Of a DNA stretch of 64,000 bases, positions 9,325 to 17,217 are shown one piece after another. This stretch comes from Pseudomonadota bacterium (lineage in GTDB: Bacteria; Pseudomonadota; Gammaproteobacteria; Burkholderiales; Burkholderiaceae_F), in the NCBI GenBank assembly GCA_021825945.1, contig JAKAFN010000006.1, positions 1-64,000 on the forward strand. The letters are read 5' to 3'. Under the pieces are notes generated by a model, which saw only the letters and a list, made by a program, of their open reading frames with translations, was not told the origin of the DNA and did not search any database. Each line of letters starts with the position of its first letter. Position 1 is the first letter of the stretch. The translations under genes were made by a program, and so were the position numbers.

Positions 9325-11085
9325 ATGAGCCGTATGCAGGGGCAGCGCGTTTTGATCCTCGGGGTTCTGGCGATCACATTCGGGATGCCGTCGGCGCGCG
9401 CCGCGGATCCGCCGCGGCGGCCGGTCGGCGCGCGTCATGCGATGGTCGTAACGGCGCAGCGCCTCGCGACCGAGGTCGGCGTCGACGTGCTGCGTCGCGG
9501 CGGCAATGCCGTGGATGCCGCGGTGGCCGTGGGGTACGCGCTGGCGGTGGTGTTTCCGGTCGCCGGCAACCTCGGCGGTGGCGGGTTCATGACGATCCGC
9601 ATGGCCGACGGGCGCGAGACCGTCATCGATTTTCGCGAGACGGCGCCGCGGGCGGCATCGCACGATATGTATCTCGATTCCGCAGGTCGGGTCATACCCG
9701 GATCGAGCACGCATGGCGTTCTTGCCGTCGGCGTGCCGGGCACCGTGGCCGGACTCGAGTTGGCACGGAGCCGGTACGGCACGATGTCGCGGGCGGCACT
9801 GCTGACGCCGGCGATCGGATATGCGCGGGATGGGTTCGTGTTGCGCTCCGGCGATGCCCGGTTTCTGCGGCGCTCGGCTGGTGGCTTGGCAGGCGATCCG
9901 GCTGCCGCCGCGATCTTTCTGCCCCATGGGCGTGCGATTGCTGCAGGGCAGCGACTGGTCCAGCGCGATCTGGCGAAGACGCTGGAGCGGATCCGGGACC
10001 GAGGGGCGGCAGGGTTTTACCGCGGGCCGGTGGCGGCGCGGATCGCCGCGGCGATGATCGCTCCCGACGGCCGACGCCGCGGCCTGGTCACCGAGGCCGA
10101 TCTCGACCACTACCGGGCGCGTGAGCGCGCACCGGTCGAATGCACCTATCGCGGTTACCGCGTGTTGTCGGCGCCGCCACCCAGTTCGGGCGGCGTGGTG
10201 CTCTGCGAGATGCTCAACATCCTGGGCGGGCTGCCGTTGCAGACGTGGGGTGCGGGCTCGGTGCGGGCAGCCTATGTCGAAATCGAGGCCATGCGCCGGG
10301 CGTACCGGGATCGCAATCGGGATCTGGGCGACCCGGATTTCGTTCGCAACCCTGTCGCCCGCCTGCTCGCCCCGGCCTATGCTGCGCGTCTGCGCGCCGG
10401 GATCGTCGCCGGCATGACGGCGAAACGGGCGGGTATCCCCGGCGACGACGCCCCGGGCGCGGTGGGCCGGGAGGGTGCGCAGACCACCCACTATGCAATC
10501 GTCGATCGCGCCGGCAACGCGGTGTCGGTGACGGTCACGCTCAACGGGCCGTTCGGCGCGCAGGTCGTCGCACCGGGAACGGGCGTGCTGCTCAATGATG
10601 AGATGGACGATTTCGCGATCAAGCCGGGAACGCCGAACCAATATGGCCTCGTGCAGGGGGAGGCGAATTCCATCGCGCCCGGCAAGCGGCCGCTTTCTTC
10701 GATGACTCCGACCATCATCACGAAACAGGGTAAGCCGATTCTGGTGGTCGGAACGCCCGGCGGCAGCCGAATCATCACCGGCGTGCTCGAAACGATACTC
10801 GGCGTCGTCGACTACGGCCTCGACATTCAGCAGGCGGTCGATGCGCCGCGATTTCATCAGCAGTGGCGGCCGCGCGCGACGATGTGCGAGCCCGGGGCGC
10901 TGCCGCGGGATACGCAGCGCACGCTCGAGGCTTGGGGCGAGCGTTTCACGACCGTCGCTCCCTACGATCATGTCGATGCGATCCTCGTCGGCGGGCCGGC
11001 ATTGGGGCGGGCGGCGAAGGGCGGAGAGCGCTTGTTCGGCGCCGACGATTCGCGCGGCGACACCGGCCTGGCCGCGGGATATTGA
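9325..11085 (+). CDS. ggt: Gamma-glutamyltranspeptidase
   Basis: Periplasmic N-terminal nucleophile hydrolase that hydrolyses glutathione or transfers its gamma-glutamyl group. The protein has 586 residues, with a signal peptide cleaved near ARAAD. The large-subunit region shows GGNAVDAAVA and GNLGGGGFM. Autocleavage is expected before Thr387 in the sequence GAQTTHYAIVD, which becomes the catalytic residue of the small subunit. The small subunit carries LNDEMDDF and the PLSSMTPTI substrate-binding segment. ATG 9325 has a GGTGAAGG stretch upstream. The gene follows the ompA-like terminator and converges on a glycosyltransferase gene, so it looks monocistronic. Confidence 0.95.
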   Translation: MSRMQGQRVLILGVLAITFGMPSARAADPPRRPVGARHAMVVTAQRLATEVGVDVLRRGGNAVDAAVAVGYALAVVFPVAGNLGGGGFMTIRMADGRETVIDFRETAPRAASHDMYLDSAGRVIPGSSTHGVLAVGVPGTVAGLELARSRYGTMSRAALLTPAIGYARDGFVLRSGDARFLRRSAGGLAGDPAAAAIFLPHGRAIAAGQRLVQRDLAKTLERIRDRGAAGFYRGPVAARIAAAMIAPDGRRRGLVTEADLDHYRARERAPVECTYRGYRVLSAPPPSSGGVVLCEMLNILGGLPLQTWGAGSVRAAYVEIEAMRRAYRDRNRDLGDPDFVRNPVARLLAPAYAARLRAGIVAGMTAKRAGIPGDDAPGAVGREGAQTTHYAIVDRAGNAVSVTVTLNGPFGAQVVAPGTGVLLNDEMDDFAIKPGTPNQYGLVQGEANSIAPGKRPLSSMTPTIITKQGKPILVVGTPGGSRIITGVLETILGVVDYGLDIQQAVDAPRFHQQWRPRATMCEPGALPRDTQRTLEAWGERFTTVAPYDHVDAILVGGPALGRAAKGGERLFGADDSRGDTGLAAGY

Positions 11086-11114
11086 GCCGGTGACGGGGGG
11101 GCGGGGCCGCGCTG

Positions 11115-12146
11115 TCAGATCGGTGCGACCGCCGCGATGAAGTCCTGGGCGATGACCCGCCAGGAACGCTGCAGCGCGGCCTCACGCACGCGCCGGCGAT
11201 CGAGTTGCAGCGCATGCCGGCAGGCGGCGTCGAGGTTTTCGTCGAGGATGCCGCTGGTCCCCGGAGTGACCACGGTTTCGGGCCCCGCGACCGGAAACGC
11301 GGCGACCGGGCAACCACAAGCCATCGCTTCCAGCATGACCAGCCCGAAGGTGTCGGTGCGGCTCGGGAAGACGAAGACGTCAGCGGCGTCATAGAACGCC
11401 GCCAGCGCGGCGTGAGGCTGCCGTCCGAGCCAGTGGACGTCGCGGTACCGACGCTCCAGGCGGGCGCGGTCGGGGCCGTCGCCGATCACCACCCGCGATC
11501 CCGGCAGGCGCAGGCGCAAGAATGCGTCGAGGTTCTTCTCCGGCGCGACACGACCGACGTAGAGCCAGATCGGCCGTGGCAGGGCAAGCCTGTCGCGGCT
11601 GCCGGGGCGGAACGCTTCCGCGTCGACGCCGCGGCCCCAGAGCCGGGTATGCGACAGGCCCGCGCGGTCCAGCTCGGCGCACAGATGGGTCGTGGGAACG
11701 AGGACCGCTTGGGATTCGCGGTGAAACCGGCGCAAGAGGGCCATCGTCCATCGCGCGGGGATACCGAAGCGGGCATTGAGGTACTCGGGAAACCGGGTGT
11801 GGTAGGACGTCGTGAATCGCCATTTCCGGCGCCGCGCGAGGGCGCGCGCCGCCCAGCCCAGCGGGCCTTCGGTGGCGATATGCAAGCCGGCGGGAATCAG
11901 CGAACCGAGGGCCCGCGAAACATGGCGGACGGGTTCGATCGACAGAAGAATATCGGGTTCGCCCGGGGCCGCGATGCCGCGCGAGCCGCCAGGGTGGATC
12001 ACCTGCAATTCATGGCCGAGCGTTGCGAGTTCGCGCTGCATGTAGGTCCACGTCTGGACGACGCCGTTGACCTGCGGATGCCACGCATCGGTGACGAGGA
12101 CGATCGGGCGCTTTGGGGAGATGACCGACGGCGGATCCGGGAGCAT
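11115..12146 (-). CDS. Glycosyltransferase family 4 (GT-B fold)
   Basis: A 343-residue cytoplasmic or membrane-associated glycosyltransferase. The N-terminal Rossmann half starts IVLVTDAWHPQVNGVV, the nucleophile-side loop typical of the mannosyl/sulfoquinovosyl-transferase-like GT4 group. The C-terminal half shows LYVGRVAPEKNLDAF, the donor-binding GDGPDRARLE segment and the E-x7-E region within FPSRTDTFGLVMLEAMACG. The sugar and acceptor cannot be told from sequence. It lies downstream of the epimerase-like gene, 24 bases away on the same strand, so the two probably form a small glycan or glycolipid operon. Confidence 0.85.
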   Translation of the reverse strand: MLPDPPSVISPKRPIVLVTDAWHPQVNGVVQTWTYMQRELATLGHELQVIHPGGSRGIAAPGEPDILLSIEPVRHVSRALGSLIPAGLHIATEGPLGWAARALARRRKWRFTTSYHTRFPEYLNARFGIPARWTMALLRRFHRESQAVLVPTTHLCAELDRAGLSHTRLWGRGVDAEAFRPGSRDRLALPRPIWLYVGRVAPEKNLDAFLRLRLPGSRVVIGDGPDRARLERRYRDVHWLGRQPHAALAAFYDAADVFVFPSRTDTFGLVMLEAMACGCPVAAFPVAGPETVVTPGTSGILDENLDAACRHALQLDRRRVREAALQRSWRVIAQDFIAAVAPI

Positions 12147-12170
12147 GCCCGCGATTTTGGGGCGACGCCG

Positions 12171-13115
12171 TTACGGCGGTGTGTCGCCATTGCCGTTGCC
12201 GGCAAGAACGACATCCCGCAGGCCGGCATGGATGTCCGGGTACGTCAGTCGCATCCGGAGTTCGCGTTTCATGCGCCCGTTGCGCAGGCGCCGGGATTCG
12301 TTCAGGAAGGACATCCGCTGCGGACCGGCGGCTGCGCGCAGCGTTTCGCCCGAGGCCCGGGGCGGGTGGGGCAGGCCGAGGCGGTCGGCGACCACATCGA
12401 GGTATTCCCCGAGCACCATCTGCGTGTCGTCGACGACGTTATAGACGCGCGTCGGGGCGCCGCGGAACAGGGCGGCGAGACAGGTACGCGCGAGATCTTC
12501 GGCATGGATGTGGTTGGTGAAGACGTCCTGGTCCGGCGGAAGAACCGGGATCGCCTGCTGCAGTCGCTCTCGTGGCAGGCGGTCTGCCGCATAGATCCCG
12601 GGGACGCGTAGCACGGCCGCGCGCCAGCGACTCGCCCGCATGCGACGTTCGGCGTCGAGGCGCCGATGGGCGCGGTCATTTCCGGGATGGGGCGGCGTGG
12701 TTTCGTCCGTCCAGGCGCCGCGGCGGTCGCCGTACACGCCCGACGTGCTGGCATAGACCAGCCTCGGGGGAGCGGATGTTGCAAATCGGCGGGAACCGGG
12801 ACCCGAAGGCCGGTTGCGCCGTCCGGCTGCGGCAGGAAGGGTGAACAAGGCCCGCAACAGATGAGGCGTGCGCCGATCGATTTTTCCTTGCGTGGAGGTC
12901 GGGACCAGCACGATGACGCGCCGCGCCAGCCCGCCCAGGGCGGCGCAGGAGCCGAGGCGATCGAGGTCATGGACGACCGGCACCGCCCCCGCTTCGCGAA
13001 CCCGGCGGGCGCCTTCCGGGCCGGAAACCACCGCGAAGACCCGGAAACGCCGCTGCAGTCGTGCGACAATCCTCGACCCGATGTCGCCGCAACCGACGAT
13101 CAACAGGCGGGGCAT
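12171..13115 (-). CDS. NAD-dependent epimerase/dehydratase-family (extended SDR) protein
   Basis: A 314-residue protein from the chosen ATG at 13115, where MPRLLIVGCGDIGSRIV gives the nucleotide-binding Gly-x-Gly-x-x-Gly at the N-terminus. An ATG 24 codons further upstream would add only an Arg/Pro-rich tail. The segment YASTSGVYGDRRG fits the Ser and catalytic region of extended SDRs; a clear YxxxK is not evident in the expected place, so catalytic competence is uncertain. FTNHIHAEDLARTC and YNVVDD are typical of sugar-nucleotide epimerases of the YeeZ type. It is transcribed with the glycosyltransferase. The specific substrate is unknown. Confidence 0.8.
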   Translation of the reverse strand: MPRLLIVGCGDIGSRIVARLQRRFRVFAVVSGPEGARRVREAGAVPVVHDLDRLGSCAALGGLARRVIVLVPTSTQGKIDRRTPHLLRALFTLPAAAGRRNRPSGPGSRRFATSAPPRLVYASTSGVYGDRRGAWTDETTPPHPGNDRAHRRLDAERRMRASRWRAAVLRVPGIYAADRLPRERLQQAIPVLPPDQDVFTNHIHAEDLARTCLAALFRGAPTRVYNVVDDTQMVLGEYLDVVADRLGLPHPPRASGETLRAAAGPQRMSFLNESRRLRNGRMKRELRMRLTYPDIHAGLRDVVLAGNGNGDTPP

Positions 13116-13209
13116 CCCCAGGCGCCGCCGGCGCCCCGGAGTCCGTCCGGGTGCCGGGGCAGGTTCGGTGTGCGGTCTGTGCTTCATGCCGGTCGGCGAT
13201 CGGGTTCGT

Positions 13210-13235
13210 GGCGCCCTTGGGGCGCCGGTTTTTTT
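13210..13235 (+). terminator. Terminator-like hairpin in the leader of the flavoprotein gene
   Basis: Arms GGCGCCC (13210-13216) and GGGCGCC (13220-13226) form a seven-pair GC stem with a three-base loop, followed by GG and seven T (13229-13235). On the plus strand this is a well-formed intrinsic terminator, yet it sits 20 bases before the start of a plus-strand gene and behind the start of a minus-strand gene. It may attenuate the downstream gene or stop stray transcription antisense to the upstream one. Confidence 0.6.
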
Positions 13236-13254
13236 CGATTGTATCCGTGGAACT

Positions 13255-14322
13255 ATGGCTGGCCATCAGGTGACCGTTCGCCCGTCCGGGCGCGAATTTT
13301 TCGTCAATACCGGGCAGACCGTGCTCGATGCGGCATTGCATGCGGGGATCACCCTGCCGCACGGTTGCAAGAACGGTGCTTGCGGCTCGTGCAAGGGCAA
13401 GGTCCTTGCCGGGACCGTTCATCACCGTGAGCACACCTCCTCGGCGCTCACGGCGGAGGACGAAGCGGCGGGAATGGCGCTGTTCTGTTGCGCGGTGCCG
13501 GAGACGGATCTCGTCATCGAGGTGCGCATCGTCGCGGCGCTCGACGGGGTGGTTCCCCGCAAGATGCCGGCGCGCGTCGAACATATCGAGCGGGCGGCGC
13601 ACGACGTGGTGGTGTTGCAGTTGCGACTGCCGGCGACCGAGAGTCTGATCTATCGCGCGGGACAGTACGTCGATTTCATCCTGCCCAACGGCGTGCGAAG
13701 GAGCTACTCGATCGCATCGATGCCGGGGGGCGACGGCCCGATCGAATTCCATATCCGTCACATGCCGGGGGGGACGTTCACGGACGCACTGTTCGGTCTG
13801 AGTGGGGCGCCCGTGAAGGAGCGCGCGATCCTGCGGATCGAAGGGCCGTTGGGCACGTTTACGCTGCAGGAGGACGGGCCCGAGCCCATCGTCCTGTTGG
13901 CGAGCGGGACGGGCTTCGCCCCGATCAAGGCGATCGCCGAGACGATCTTCTCCAAAGGGCTCAATCGCGGAGATGCGGTGAGCGGCCGGCCGGCGCGGCC
14001 GGTGGTGTTCTACTGGGGCGGGCGCCGCCGTGCGGATCTGTATGGCGACGCGTTGGTGCGCCGGTGGGAGCACGAGCAGCCGAATTTCCGGTACGTTCCG
14101 GTGCTGTCGGACCCATTGTCCGAAGACGGATGGGCGGGGCGCACGGGTTTCGTCCACGCGGCGGTGATGGCCGATCTTCCGGACCTTTCGGCCTATCAGG
14201 TCTACGCCTGCGGGGCGCCGGCGATGGTACAGGCGGCGCATCGCGATTTCACGACGCAGTGCGGGCTGCCTGAAGGGAGTTTCTTTTCGGACGCGTTCGT
14301 GTCGAAGGCCGACCTGGCGTAG
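13255..14322 (+). CDS. 2Fe-2S ferredoxin / FAD / NAD(P) oxidoreductase (CDP-6-deoxyglucoseen reductase type)
   Basis: A 355-residue electron-transfer flavoprotein with three domains. A plant-type 2Fe-2S ferredoxin (Cys38, 43, 46 and 78 in CKNGACGSCKGKV and FCCA) comes first. An FAD domain (RRSYSIASMP, about 144-153) and an NAD(P) domain (LLASGTGFAPIKAI) follow. The family includes AscD/E3-like reductases in deoxysugar synthesis and phenol-hydroxylase reductases. In betaproteobacteria a stand-alone copy is usually annotated as CDP-6-deoxy-delta-3,4-glucoseen reductase, often without a sugar pathway nearby. The partner oxygenase or dehydratase is not in this window. The start has only a weak GTGGA ahead and sits just behind a terminator-like hairpin. 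Confidence 0.88.
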   Translation: MAGHQVTVRPSGREFFVNTGQTVLDAALHAGITLPHGCKNGACGSCKGKVLAGTVHHREHTSSALTAEDEAAGMALFCCAVPETDLVIEVRIVAALDGVVPRKMPARVEHIERAAHDVVVLQLRLPATESLIYRAGQYVDFILPNGVRRSYSIASMPGGDGPIEFHIRHMPGGTFTDALFGLSGAPVKERAILRIEGPLGTFTLQEDGPEPIVLLASGTGFAPIKAIAETIFSKGLNRGDAVSGRPARPVVFYWGGRRRADLYGDALVRRWEHEQPNFRYVPVLSDPLSEDGWAGRTGFVHAAVMADLPDLSAYQVYACGAPAMVQAAHRDFTTQCGLPEGSFFSDAFVSKADLA

Positions 14323-14401
14323 TGCGTCGCAGGAGTCTGCGCGGAAGGGGTATCCCCTCTCCCGCGAGCGGGTGCGGCTGCGGCGACATGCCGGCGTTGC
14401 G

Positions 14402-15193
14402 TCACTCCCCCAGATACGCTTCCCGCACTTTCGGATCGTGCAGCAGGCCTGCGGCCTGACCTTGCAGCGTGACGAGCCCCGAGTCGAGCACATAGGCGCG
14501 GTGCGCCGCTTCGAGCGCGAGGCGGGCGTTCTGTTCGACCAGCAGGATGGTGATGCCGCGATGCGACGCGGCGCGGATCACGTCGAAGATCTTGTCGACC
14601 ATGATGGGGGAGAGTCCCATCGACGGTTCGTCGAGCAGCAGCAGGCGCGGACGGGTGAGCAGGGCGCGGGCGAGGGCGAGCATCTGTTGCTCGCCACCGG
14701 AAAGCGTGCCGGCGAGTTGGGTCGCCCGTTGTTTCAATCGCGGGAAGGTCGTGAACTGTGTTTCGATGTCGTCCGCAGCCTGGGCGCGATCGCTCCGGGC
14801 GGCGGTACCCATCTGCAGGTTTTCGAGCACGGTCATGCGGGTGAAGATGCCGCGGCCTTCGGGGACCATGGTGAGGCCGCGGCGCAGCAGCGCATGGGTC
14901 GGCACGCCGCGGGTCGGGGCGCCGTCGTATTCGATCGTGCCCTGCCATGCGAGCAGGCCGGTGATGGCGCGCAGCGTCGTGGTCTTTCCGGCGCCATTGG
15001 CGCCGATCAGGGTGACGAGTTCGCCGGCGTGGATTTCGAGGTCGATTCCTTTGACGGCATGGATGCCGCCATAGGCGACGCGGAGATCCCGGATGCGGAG
15101 CAGGGGAGGCTGCTTGGAACCCTCACCGCTGCCCTCTCCCGCACGCGGGAGAGGGGGAGATACCGTGCACGGATCCGCGGCGCATCGGTTCAT
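14402..15193 (-). CDS. livF: Branched-chain amino acid ABC transporter ATP-binding protein LivF
   Basis: One of the two ATPases of the LIV-type uptake system, 263 residues. It shows Walker A GANGAGKTTTLRA, signature LSGGEQQMLALARAL, Walker B LLLLDEPS and the switch segment LLVEQNARLAL, which is the LivF form of the family. The ATG at 15193 overlaps the livG stop (ATGA), implying coupled translation. LivF proteins usually begin near the LRIRDLRVAYGG segment. Here about 30 extra residues precede it, and no ATG, GTG or TTG occurs between, so the extension is translated. Part of it (PPLPRAGEG, residues 14-21) is encoded by a palindromic repeat. The gene is last in livJHMGF. Confidence 0.93.
   Translation of the reverse strand: MNRCAADPCTVSPPLPRAGEGSGEGSKQPPLLRIRDLRVAYGGIHAVKGIDLEIHAGELVTLIGANGAGKTTTLRAITGLLAWQGTIEYDGAPTRGVPTHALLRRGLTMVPEGRGIFTRMTVLENLQMGTAARSDRAQAADDIETQFTTFPRLKQRATQLAGTLSGGEQQMLALARALLTRPRLLLLDEPSMGLSPIMVDKIFDVIRAASHRGITILLVEQNARLALEAAHRAYVLDSGLVTLQGQAAGLLHDPKVREAYLGE
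15132..15155. repeat. Palindromic repeat, family B, inside livF
   Basis: The sequence CCCTCTCCCGC - AC - GCGGGAGAGGG is a perfect 11-base inverted repeat with a two-base centre. Degenerate relatives lie at about 14355-14376, just past the livF stop (CCCTCTCCCGC then GAGCGGGTG), and at 62534-62559 before cysE. The copy here lies in the translated N-terminal extension of LivF. Confidence 0.75.
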
Positions 15194-16002
15194 GGTGCCC
15201 CCTCGTGCGCCGGTGCCCGTCCCAGATACGCCTCGATCACCACCGGATCGTGCTGGACTTCGGCGGGCATTCCTTCGCGGATCACCCGGCCTTCGTCGAG
15301 CACGGTCACACGGTCGCAGAGTCCCATCACCAACTTGACGTCATGTTCGATCAGCAGGATCGTCACGCCGTCGTTTCGGATCCGCTCCAGCAGCGCGCGC
15401 AGTTCGCGCTTTTCGGTGGCGTTCATGCCGGCGGCGGGTTCGTCCAGTGCCAGCAGTTTCGGTTCGGTGGCCAGGGCGCGGGCGATCTCCAGACGGCGCT
15501 GGTCGCCATACGAAAGCGTGCGCGCCTGGAAGGGTTCATAACGTGCGATGCCGACATAGTCGAGCAACTCCCGCGCGCGCGTGCGGATGGCGTGTTCCTC
15601 GGCCCGCAATCTGCGCGTACGCAGCACCGCCGCCAGTGCACCGCAGCGGGTGCGGGCATGGCGCCCCACCATGACGTTTTCCAGCACGGTCATGTCCGGA
15701 AAGAGCCGGATGTTCTGGAATGTCCGGGCGATACCGGCCAGCGCGACCCGGTGCGGTGCGTCGGGATCGTAGCGCAGGCCGTCGAGTTCGAAGCGGCCGG
15801 CGTCCGGGCGGATGAGACCGGTGATCACGTTGAAGAACGTCGTCTTGCCGGCGCCGTTGGGGCCGATCAGGCCGTAGATCGCATTGCGCGGGATCGCGAT
15901 GTCCGCACCGGCCAGCGCCTGCAGGCCGCCGAAGCGCTTGGCGGCCCCCTCGACGCGAAGGAGGATCGCGGCGTCGGCGGAGCGCGTGCGGGCCTCGTTC
16001 AT
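15190..16002 (-). CDS. livG: Branched-chain amino acid ABC transporter ATP-binding protein LivG
   Basis: The second ATPase of the LIV system, 270 residues from the ATG at 16002, which overlaps the livM stop as ATGA. A longer frame reaching upstream would run back through livM and is not needed. Motifs are Walker A GPNGAGKTTFFNVITG, the LivG-specific GIARTFQNIRLFPDMTVLENV, signature LSYGDQRRLEIARAL, Walker B LLALDEPAAGM, and LIEHDVKLVM. The start ATG and the downstream livF ATG both overlap the preceding stop by four bases, so the ATPases are likely made in step with the permeases. Confidence 0.94.
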   Translation of the reverse strand: MNEARTRSADAAILLRVEGAAKRFGGLQALAGADIAIPRNAIYGLIGPNGAGKTTFFNVITGLIRPDAGRFELDGLRYDPDAPHRVALAGIARTFQNIRLFPDMTVLENVMVGRHARTRCGALAAVLRTRRLRAEEHAIRTRARELLDYVGIARYEPFQARTLSYGDQRRLEIARALATEPKLLALDEPAAGMNATEKRELRALLERIRNDGVTILLIEHDVKLVMGLCDRVTVLDEGRVIREGMPAEVQHDPVVIEAYLGRAPAHEGAP

Positions 16003-17204
16003 TCCCGGCGCTCCGATGCCGTGTCCGCCGTCCTGCCATCCTCGGTGTCCGCCGCGCGCGGCAGCGGGACCGGACTCGCGCCGAGTCCGTGCTCGGGGGC
16101 CGGCCACAATCCCTTGGGCCGATAGAGCATCACCCCGACCAGGGCCAGCCCATAGAGCAGCATGCGTAACACATCCGGATCGATCCAGATCCGACCGAAG
16201 AGTTCGGTCTGCAGGGGAGCGACGGTATGCCGGAGGATTTCCGGCAGCATGGCGAGCAGCACGGCGCCGAGGATCACGCCCGGGATGTGGCCGATGCCGC
16301 CCAGCACCACCATTGCGAGCACGACCACCGATTCCGTCAGCGAGAACGACTCCGGCGAAATGAATCCCTGAAACGCGGCGAAGAGGGCGCCGGCGACGCC
16401 GCCGAAGGTGGCACCCAGGCCGAAGGCCAGCAGTTTGAGGTTGCGGACGTGGATCCCCATCGCCTTGGCTGCCGTTTCATCCTCGCGGATCGCCATCCAC
16501 GCCCGCCCGACCCGCGAGTCGTGCAGGCGGTGGCAGAGGAAAACCGAGAGCGCGGCGAACACCAGGAAGAGGTAGTAATAGAGTTGTACCGACGAGATCG
16601 TCAGTCCGGCCAGCACCAGCGGCCGGTCGAAGCGGACGGTGCCGAGCCGCACCGGATCGATCAGCGAGATGCCTTGCGGACCGTTGGTGAGGTTGATCGG
16701 TTCGTCGAGGTTGTTGAGGAAGATGCGGATGATTTCGCCGAAGCCTAGCGTGACGATCGCGAGATAGTCGCCCCGCAGCTTGAGCACCGGCGTGCCCAGC
16801 AGGACGCCGAATCCCGCCGCCAGCGCGGCGGCGAGCGGGATGGCCGCCCAGATCGGGACGTGCAGCCCATGGGGGAAGGCGTGCGCCAGGGCGGGAAAGT
16901 TGTCGGTCAGTTGTGGCGAAGCGAGCAGCGCGAAGGTGTAGGCGCCGACCGCGAAGAATGCGATGTAGCCGAGATCGAGCAACCCCGCGAACCCCACCAC
17001 GATGTTGAGGCCGAGGGCGAGCATGGCGTAGAGCGCCGCAAAAGCCAGCGCGCGTACCCACGATGCGCCCATCGCGCCGGCAACCCATGGCAGGACGACG
17101 AGCACTGCTGCGAGTAGCACGAGGCCGCCGGCGCTGCGCAGGCGCGACGATTTCCCGCGCGGGAACACGCCGTTCGGGCGGAGACGCGAAAGCGCGCGTG
17201 CCAT
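15999..17204 (-). CDS. livM: Branched-chain amino acid ABC transporter permease LivM
   Basis: Inner-membrane permease of about 401 residues with around ten helices. Typical LivM segments are LGLNIVVGFAGLLDLGYIAFFAVGAY (in pieces), the GDYLAIVTLGFGEIIRI coupling region that meets the ATPase, the IREDETAAKAMGI loop and the GGIGHIPGVILGA helix. The start is uncertain: ATG 17204 gives a short charged N-terminus, while a GTG at 17237 would add 11 residues and overlap livH by 20 bases. Neither has a strong ribosome site. The C-terminal tail after RPKGLWPAPE is hydrophilic and longer than usual. Confidence 0.93.
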   Translation of the reverse strand: MARALSRLRPNGVFPRGKSSRLRSAGGLVLLAAVLVVLPWVAGAMGASWVRALAFAALYAMLALGLNIVVGFAGLLDLGYIAFFAVGAYTFALLASPQLTDNFPALAHAFPHGLHVPIWAAIPLAAALAAGFGVLLGTPVLKLRGDYLAIVTLGFGEIIRIFLNNLDEPINLTNGPQGISLIDPVRLGTVRFDRPLVLAGLTISSVQLYYYLFLVFAALSVFLCHRLHDSRVGRAWMAIREDETAAKAMGIHVRNLKLLAFGLGATFGGVAGALFAAFQGFISPESFSLTESVVVLAMVVLGGIGHIPGVILGAVLLAMLPEILRHTVAPLQTELFGRIWIDPDVLRMLLYGLALVGVMLYRPKGLWPAPEHGLGASPVPLPRAADTEDGRTADTASERRE

Positions 17205-17217
17205 GGTCGGCGCGCGA

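Noticed and set aside
9067..10971. A 634-codon minus-strand frame opposite ggt
   Set aside because: It spans the ompA-like terminator and ggt; composition is that of an antisense shadow.
12171..13187. Epimerase-like protein starting at 13187
   Set aside because: The extra 24 residues are Pro/Arg-rich, and the nucleotide-binding strand begins right after the internal ATG at 13115.
12868..13254. Long N-terminal extension of the 2Fe-2S flavoprotein
   Set aside because: The open frame upstream of 13255 is antisense to the epimerase-like gene, crosses the terminator hairpin and is Arg-rich without family similarity.
14402..15193. A shorter LivF starting near LRIRDL
   Set aside because: No ATG, GTG or TTG codon lies in frame between 15193 and that segment, and the ATG at 15193 is coupled to the livG stop.
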